From: Alloalcanivorax dieselolei B5
GTDB lineage: Bacteria; Pseudomonadota; Gammaproteobacteria; Pseudomonadales; Alcanivoracaceae
NCBI RefSeq assembly: GCF_000300005.1
Contig: NC_018691.1
Coordinates: 3,348,001 to 3,412,000 of the forward strand
Direction of reading: 5' to 3'
DNA length: 64,000 bases
The notes under the pieces are model-generated. The model saw only the letters and a program-made list of their open reading frames with translations, ran no database searches and was not told the origin of the DNA. The position numbers and the translations under genes are program-made. This document shows positions 59,287-64,000 of this stretch, one piece after another. Position 1 is the stretch's first letter; each line of letters opens with the position of its first letter.

Positions 59287-62256
59287 CTACTGACAGGCCC
59301 CCGCATTGGTGTAGCTGTCGTCCACCACGGTATCGATCCATTGGCGCAGCAGGGCCACCGCCTCGTCATCCGCCACGCTGCGCGCGATCGGCGGCATCAT
59401 GCGTTGCGGGTCGTGTTCCGCTTCCATTCGACAGGTGACGATGGAGGCCGCGCTGTTGCCGGGCACCACCACGTGCTGGCGACCGCAGGAGCCGCCGCCA
59501 GTGGCGGTGGGTTTCTTGCAGATACCGTAGCCGGCATCCACATCCCGGAAATGATCCAGATAATAACCCGTGTTGGAAGCAGCGCCCTTGTCGTTGTGGC
59601 AGTGCTGGCAATTGACTTCCATGTAGGCCCGCAACCGCTGCTCGATGTCCGCCGGGGAATGGGCCGCTTCGCCGCCGTCGCCAGCCACGTTCCAATGCGG
59701 TAAACGGGGCACATTGGTGGCCACGCCACGGCTGTCGATCTGCAATTGCGGCGCGCCGGCCAGCAGGCCCTGCTCCACCCAGTATTGCAATTGGTTCACG
59801 CGCGGGAAGCCGCCTTGCCCCTGATCCCCCATGAAGGTGCTTTCCGGTCGGTAGGCCAGATTCAGGTTACGCGGCTTGGGACCGATGGGCGGACTGCCGG
59901 TGGCCTGATCGTCATTGCCATGGCAGGTGATGCACTGGTTGGCATTGGGAATGTTGTAGCGCTCGGTGTCGCCACTGATCACCGCGCCGCTATCCACGTC
60001 ACGGTAGTGCCAGCTCACCGCCCGGGCGCCGCCACCCATGGCCAGCCGGGCCACGCCATCCTCATCCCAGATGTACGGCAAGCCGGCCCAGTAAGCATTG
60101 CCACTGCTGTTTTCCCGTTTGATCAGCAGGCGGGTCTCCACCAGTTGTTCGGTGCCCTGCTCCTCGTCGGTGAAGGCGAAGGTTTTCGCCAGCACCGTTC
60201 CCAACGGGAACTCGATGGCGCCGTTGGGATTGGCGCCGCCCTGACCGTCCTGATACACCGCCTGCTCTCCGGGCGGAATGAACGCCACCCGGTACTTGGT
60301 GGCATAGTCGGAAAACAGCTTGGTATTGAGGGCAAAGGGCACGCCGCCTTCATGGGGCAGGCTGCGCGGATTTGCCGGATCGGCGAACAGGTTGTATTGA
60401 TCCAGGCGCGGACAGTCCACCGCCAGGGCCGGACGATTGATGGCGTTCTGGGCGGTTTCCGCTTCGCACAGGAATTTCACGTATTCCTCGGACACCGCCG
60501 GATCGTGTTCGCCGCTGGGCTCGAACGGCGGAATCGTCACTCTCGGCAGCGGTGCCAGCAGCTTGCCGAAGCGAGCCTGGCAGTCGTGATCTTCCAGCTT
60601 CCGATCGCTGGGCAGGTTCAACAAGCCCTGGATCACCTCCAGCAATTCGGCGGGATCAAGCAGGGACAGGTCCTGCTCGGCCAGAGCCATCACCACTTCG
60701 AGTCCATCGGTACCGTGGAAATTCAGGTACGGCACGCTGTCTTCATCGAATTGGTTGTCATGAATGCACGAACCCCATTGCGGCAGTTTCCGCTGCCCCT
60801 GATCATCGAACTTATAGGCGTTGTAATGGCAGGCCGGATTGGGATGCTGGTTGGTGTGAATCGGCTTGCCGTTTGCATCGGCGGGCACCGGGTCGCCGTT
60901 GGCGTCCACCGGATAGGGACAGTCCGCGTCCAGGTCATCAAGTAAACCATCCCAGATGATGTGCGCGCCGCGGCCGAGATTAAACAGATTGTCCAGACTG
61001 CCGAGCAGTTCGGAAGGATCATTGATGGTCGGCAGATTCTTCAGCCCGATCATCATCGGCAGCAGGGTTTGCACGTCGCCGTTCAGCGCCGCCTCCAGAT
61101 CCGGCGGTGGCAGGCTGTAACCGGAGTTGCGGATAACATTGTCGTGGATGCGCAGCCCTTCGGTATAGGGGTCCAGTTTCTTGTCGGCGGTTTGCCCTGG
61201 ACCGTCGATCAGTTCATAACTGATATAGAGGATAGCCGCGGTGCTGTGATCCTCGAAGACGTTGTCGTAGACCTCGATATTGTCATAGCCCAGGGTAATG
61301 AACCCGACCCCGCGCGGCACCATGGATACCAGGCCGCTGTGGGCAAAGTTGTAGGTGTTGTTGTTGCGGGCCACGTTGTTGACCATCACCGAAGTGTCGC
61401 CGTAGCGAGTGATGTTCTCCAGATCGTAGATGAGGAAGCCGCCGGTATTGCACTCGGCGATGTTGTTGTCGTATTCACCGCCGCGCACGTTCTCGATCTC
61501 GAAACCCATGACGTTATAGGCGGCGCGGCTGTTACGAATAATAGTGGTGTCGGTCTGTCCCACGTAAATGCCGGCATCGGAGGCGCCAATGGATTCCGAG
61601 TCCTCCACCAGAATGTATTCCGATTCCACCGGGTAAATGCCGTAACGGCCACTGCTGGAGCTGGGCTCGTAATCCGGCGTCGGGTCGCCCTCGTTAAGCG
61701 GCGGCGCGGTGCAGGCCACGTGCAGGCGCCCACTGTAATTGGTGGCGGTGATGGGCTCGCCGCCACCGGACCAGATGGCGCGCACCTTGCTCAGGGTGCC
61801 CCACTTCACGCCCTTGAGTTTGAAGGCGTCACCAGGGGAATCGACGATGGTCAGGTCCTTCACCGTGATGCCACGCACATTGAGTGCTTCCAGACCGGTA
61901 ACGTTGACACTGTCGCGGAACGACAACACGGTCTTATCCATGCCGCAGCCCTCGATGGTGACGTCTTCCGTGACCTGGATCAGCAGCCCCTGATCCAGCT
62001 CGAAGAAACCGCACTCGAATTTCAGCACGTCCTTCGGTTTCAGCTGAATCATGGCGTCCACCATGGCCTGGGTGGCGTCTTCGCCCGGCGCTACCGTGAA
62101 CACCCGGCCCTGGCCTTCCGGATCCGGCACTTCACCGCCCGGGTTCTCGCCACCCGGGTTCTCGCCACCAGAGTCCGAGCCGCCGGAACCACCGCAGCCC
62201 GCCAGCACGCCCAGCAGCAAACACAATGACAGCCAACCGATTCCTCGCTCGCACAT
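59287..62256 (-). CDS. Lipoprotein fusing a parallel beta-helix domain to a diheme cytochrome c domain
   Basis: A 989-residue secreted lipoprotein. Lipobox VLAGC with C21 is followed by a Gly/Ser/Pro linker with GGENP repeats. Residues about 50-370 hold a right-handed parallel beta-helix rich in N, D and G (typical IRNSRAAYNVMGFEIENV repeats). The C-terminal third has two haem motifs, CITCH near residue 774 and CQHCH near 882. The two parts resemble the separate neighbouring Shewanella proteins SO2929 and SO2930, here apparently fused. Start at ATG 62256. An electron-transfer or surface role is inferred, not proven. Confidence 0.85.
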   Translation of the reverse strand: MCERGIGWLSLCLLLGVLAGCGGSGGSDSGGENPGGENPGGEVPDPEGQGRVFTVAPGEDATQAMVDAMIQLKPKDVLKFECGFFELDQGLLIQVTEDVTIEGCGMDKTVLSFRDSVNVTGLEALNVRGITVKDLTIVDSPGDAFKLKGVKWGTLSKVRAIWSGGGEPITATNYSGRLHVACTAPPLNEGDPTPDYEPSSSSGRYGIYPVESEYILVEDSESIGASDAGIYVGQTDTTIIRNSRAAYNVMGFEIENVRGGEYDNNIAECNTGGFLIYDLENITRYGDTSVMVNNVARNNNTYNFAHSGLVSMVPRGVGFITLGYDNIEVYDNVFEDHSTAAILYISYELIDGPGQTADKKLDPYTEGLRIHDNVIRNSGYSLPPPDLEAALNGDVQTLLPMMIGLKNLPTINDPSELLGSLDNLFNLGRGAHIIWDGLLDDLDADCPYPVDANGDPVPADANGKPIHTNQHPNPACHYNAYKFDDQGQRKLPQWGSCIHDNQFDEDSVPYLNFHGTDGLEVVMALAEQDLSLLDPAELLEVIQGLLNLPSDRKLEDHDCQARFGKLLAPLPRVTIPPFEPSGEHDPAVSEEYVKFLCEAETAQNAINRPALAVDCPRLDQYNLFADPANPRSLPHEGGVPFALNTKLFSDYATKYRVAFIPPGEQAVYQDGQGGANPNGAIEFPLGTVLAKTFAFTDEEQGTEQLVETRLLIKRENSSGNAYWAGLPYIWDEDGVARLAMGGGARAVSWHYRDVDSGAVISGDTERYNIPNANQCITCHGNDDQATGSPPIGPKPRNLNLAYRPESTFMGDQGQGGFPRVNQLQYWVEQGLLAGAPQLQIDSRGVATNVPRLPHWNVAGDGGEAAHSPADIEQRLRAYMEVNCQHCHNDKGAASNTGYYLDHFRDVDAGYGICKKPTATGGGSCGRQHVVVPGNSAASIVTCRMEAEHDPQRMMPPIARSVADDEAVALLRQWIDTVVDDSYTNAGACQ

Positions 62257-62373
62257 AAGCAGATCCCCTGAATATTGTTGTTCTGGACCCTTACCCCTCA
62301 TTTTTATGTGGGCATTTGGTACGGTTGTACTACGTCAGCCGGTGCAGGAATGTAGTGATATTGTCAACGGAGG

Positions 62374-63600
62374 TTAAAGCGCGTCGGGGGGCTGGGCGGA
62401 AAAGGGTTGTACCGGCCGCCAGTTGCCCTGGCCATCCAGGGTTTGCCGATACTCGAAACCAGACAGGATGCGCTCCGGCAAGTGGCTGGGAAATTCCTCG
62501 AACAGCAGCCCGCGCCAGCCGCCACGCGGCACCCGCACGCTGTAGAGATAGTGGCCGCGCACCGGATCACCGGGGCGGCCCCGCCCGTGGGCGGAGAGCA
62601 CCAGCCAATGCACCTGCGGAATCACCGCCAGCGCTTCACCGATCAAACGCACCCCAGTGGCGTGGGCATGCTCGCGGTGCAGACGCCGTCGGGCGCCATC
62701 GGACAGCCAGGTCACCAGCACCCCGGCACCCTGCGGGTGCGGACGCAATTTGGTATAGGGAAACAGCGCCGGATCCGGCACATCCACTTCCAGAGTCAGG
62801 CTGCGCAGATCGTCACTGAGCTGGAATGCCACCTGAGTCACCCGCGGCCAGGGCACCATGGACAGCCGATGGGCCAGCACGCCTTCCAGGGCCTCGCGCT
62901 GCCCTTGCCGGGCCGCCTGATACAGCCGCCTGAGCCGCTCGAACTGGCCGGCATGCCGATGCAGGCGCTGCAACCAGGCCAGCCGCACCTGCCGTTGCTG
63001 TTCCTGCCACTGCCGCCGCCGGCTTGCCAGACAAGCCCGCCGGCGCGCCGACCAGGCCGCCAGGAACCGCTCCCAGAGCCCGGCCCGGAACGGCAACGTG
63101 GCCGGCTCCGGCTCCTCCGGCGCCATTGGAGAAAGCAGCGGCTGCTCCCCGGGGACAGGGGTGCAATGGTGCAAGGTCACCAACCCTTCCAGCCGTTGCT
63201 GGTGTTGCTGGATTTGCTCATCCACCGACTGACGAACCCCGTCCGGGTCCACCCGTAACAGCAACATCAGCGCCTGAGGGTCCAACGGGCGCTGCTCCCG
63301 GTCCAGCACCTGGATGTTGCCGGTATGTTCGTTGACCAGCAGCGCCGCTACCCGCGACAAGATCTCCAGCTCGCCGTGGCGGAGCCCGCGCCGCACCAGG
63401 GAACGCCGGCTCAACACTGACTTGAGGCGATGGCCATAGCCCCGGTCGGGCACCAGCAAACCGCCTTCGCCGTGCAGGCCAAGACGGTGGGCAACCCGTT
63501 CCGTGGTCTCCGGTGATTCGGGCAGCCCGCTCCAGGCATAGGGCGACGGCGGCCCGAAACCGGGTTCCAGGACTAGGGTGTGGCGCAAACGCTGGGCCAT
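62374..63600 (-). CDS. Protein of unknown function, arginine/glutamine-rich
   Basis: A 408-residue cytoplasmic protein that I do not recognise. There is no signal peptide or membrane segment. The middle (about 160-250) is a very Arg/Gln-rich helical stretch (RRRQWQEQQRQVRLAWLQRL and neighbours), and the C-terminal part has a mixed alpha/beta pattern. ATG 63600 fits the coding character better than the open frame upstream. The codon use is GC-rich like the neighbours. It is 117 bases upstream of the cytochrome fusion on the same strand. Confidence 0.65.
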   Translation of the reverse strand: MAQRLRHTLVLEPGFGPPSPYAWSGLPESPETTERVAHRLGLHGEGGLLVPDRGYGHRLKSVLSRRSLVRRGLRHGELEILSRVAALLVNEHTGNIQVLDREQRPLDPQALMLLLRVDPDGVRQSVDEQIQQHQQRLEGLVTLHHCTPVPGEQPLLSPMAPEEPEPATLPFRAGLWERFLAAWSARRRACLASRRRQWQEQQRQVRLAWLQRLHRHAGQFERLRRLYQAARQGQREALEGVLAHRLSMVPWPRVTQVAFQLSDDLRSLTLEVDVPDPALFPYTKLRPHPQGAGVLVTWLSDGARRRLHREHAHATGVRLIGEALAVIPQVHWLVLSAHGRGRPGDPVRGHYLYSVRVPRGGWRGLLFEEFPSHLPERILSGFEYRQTLDGQGNWRPVQPFSAQPPDAL

Positions 63601-63991
63601 GGCATTACCTCTGGGCGACGATGGACATGGCCGACGCCATGCCACAACCACGAAAGGTAATGCCCGCCCCCCGGACACGCCGGGCGCACCCCGGCCTGGG
63701 CAGGTCGTCCGCCAGAGGCGGATGGTCTGAAGGTTCCCCCAATCACCGGTCACCGGCCACACCGATGAACCCGAAGCAAAGATCCCCATCTCGCCCACCC
63801 CTATCCATCCCCATAGGATAGTTACCCCAGCGACACAGCCCGAAGGCGGCGCGGACATTCCTTTCTTTATTCGATCTCAGAGCCTACTCAGGGTCTTTTT
63901 CCTGACCTGGCGGCACAGGGAGCTGGACAACAATGGCAATGGCAAAATTCGTGACCTGCTCCTGAGCCCCCGCCGGCAAGGAGACCATAAT
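63601..63991. other. Intergenic region at the window end
   Basis: About 390 bases between the unknown protein and the gene cut at the edge. I see no convincing gene, operator or hairpin in it. Confidence 0.4.
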
Positions 63992-64000
63992 ATGTATTCA
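63992..64000 (+). CDS. Possible 5' end of a gene cut by the window edge
   Basis: ATG at 63992 follows AAGGAG at 63978-63983 with a spacing of 8 bases. Only three codons (M-Y-S) are inside the window, so nothing can be said about the product. Confidence 0.35.

Noticed and set aside
60961-62229. Plus-strand open frame opposite the beta-helix/cytochrome gene
   Set aside because: Shadow frame; the minus strand carries the lipobox, beta-helix repeats and haem motifs.

Overview
The window reads as a chromosomal segment of a GC-rich, facultatively anaerobic gammaproteobacterium. Gene content (fused narK with narGHJI and a PpiC protein, DNR-type regulator, NsrR/NnrS/quinol NO reductase, TRAP uptake of organic acids, thiolase and acyl-CoA ligase) and the Pseudomonas-like TGTAGGAGC palindromes suggest the Alcanivorax/Alloalcanivorax group. 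That assignment is inference from recognised proteins; no 16S gene is present. I see no phage, insertion sequence, CRISPR array, tRNA or rRNA.

Layout. 1-2.8 kb: a minus-strand pyrC-cobW-zrgA operon behind a 19-bp perfect palindrome of Zur-box type, hence a zinc-starvation operon. 2.8-3.2 kb: two composite palindromic repeats. 3.4-9.3 kb: TRAP cluster 1 (two adjacent binding proteins, DctQ, DctM, acyl-CoA ligase). 10.2-16.0 kb: TRAP cluster 2 (SDR, AhpD-like protein, DctP, DctQ, DctM, LacI regulator) with three matching LacI-type operators. 16-18.2 kb: thiolase and a LysR regulator. 18.3-24.3 kb: cysJI followed by three DsrE-like proteins, a nitronate monooxygenase-like protein and a DUF488 protein.

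24.3-47.4 kb is an island for low-oxygen life: bd oxidase cydABX and its assembly transporter cydDC, oxygen-independent ubiquinone synthesis (ubiU, ubiV, ubiT), class III ribonucleotide reductase (nrdD, a separate glycyl-radical protein, nrdG), the nitrate/nitrite transporter narK and nitrate reductase narGHJI. Several promoters carry TTGAC-N4-(A/G)TCA(A/G) boxes, and a DNR-type regulator sits at 47.4 kb. 49.8-55.9 kb is a nitric-oxide module (SirB, two NsrR-like regulators, two NnrS-like proteins, qNOR) with three NsrR-type palindromes. Thus ubiquinone, dNTP supply, nitrate respiration and NO removal lie together.

55.9-57.4 kb: a DAHP synthase preceded by two tandem aromatic-rich leader peptides and a strong terminator, an apparent attenuator. 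57.4-64 kb: a chemoreceptor, a beta-helix/diheme-cytochrome fusion lipoprotein, an unrecognised 408-residue protein, and the first codons of a gene cut by the window edge.

The most notable observations are the split NrdD, the double aromatic leader, the CysJI-DsrE-DsrE-DsrE operon, the beta-helix/cytochrome fusion, the orphan anaerobic box pointing antisense into cydXB, and the core-plus-exchangeable-arm repeats. All family names are from recognition by eye; no database search was run.
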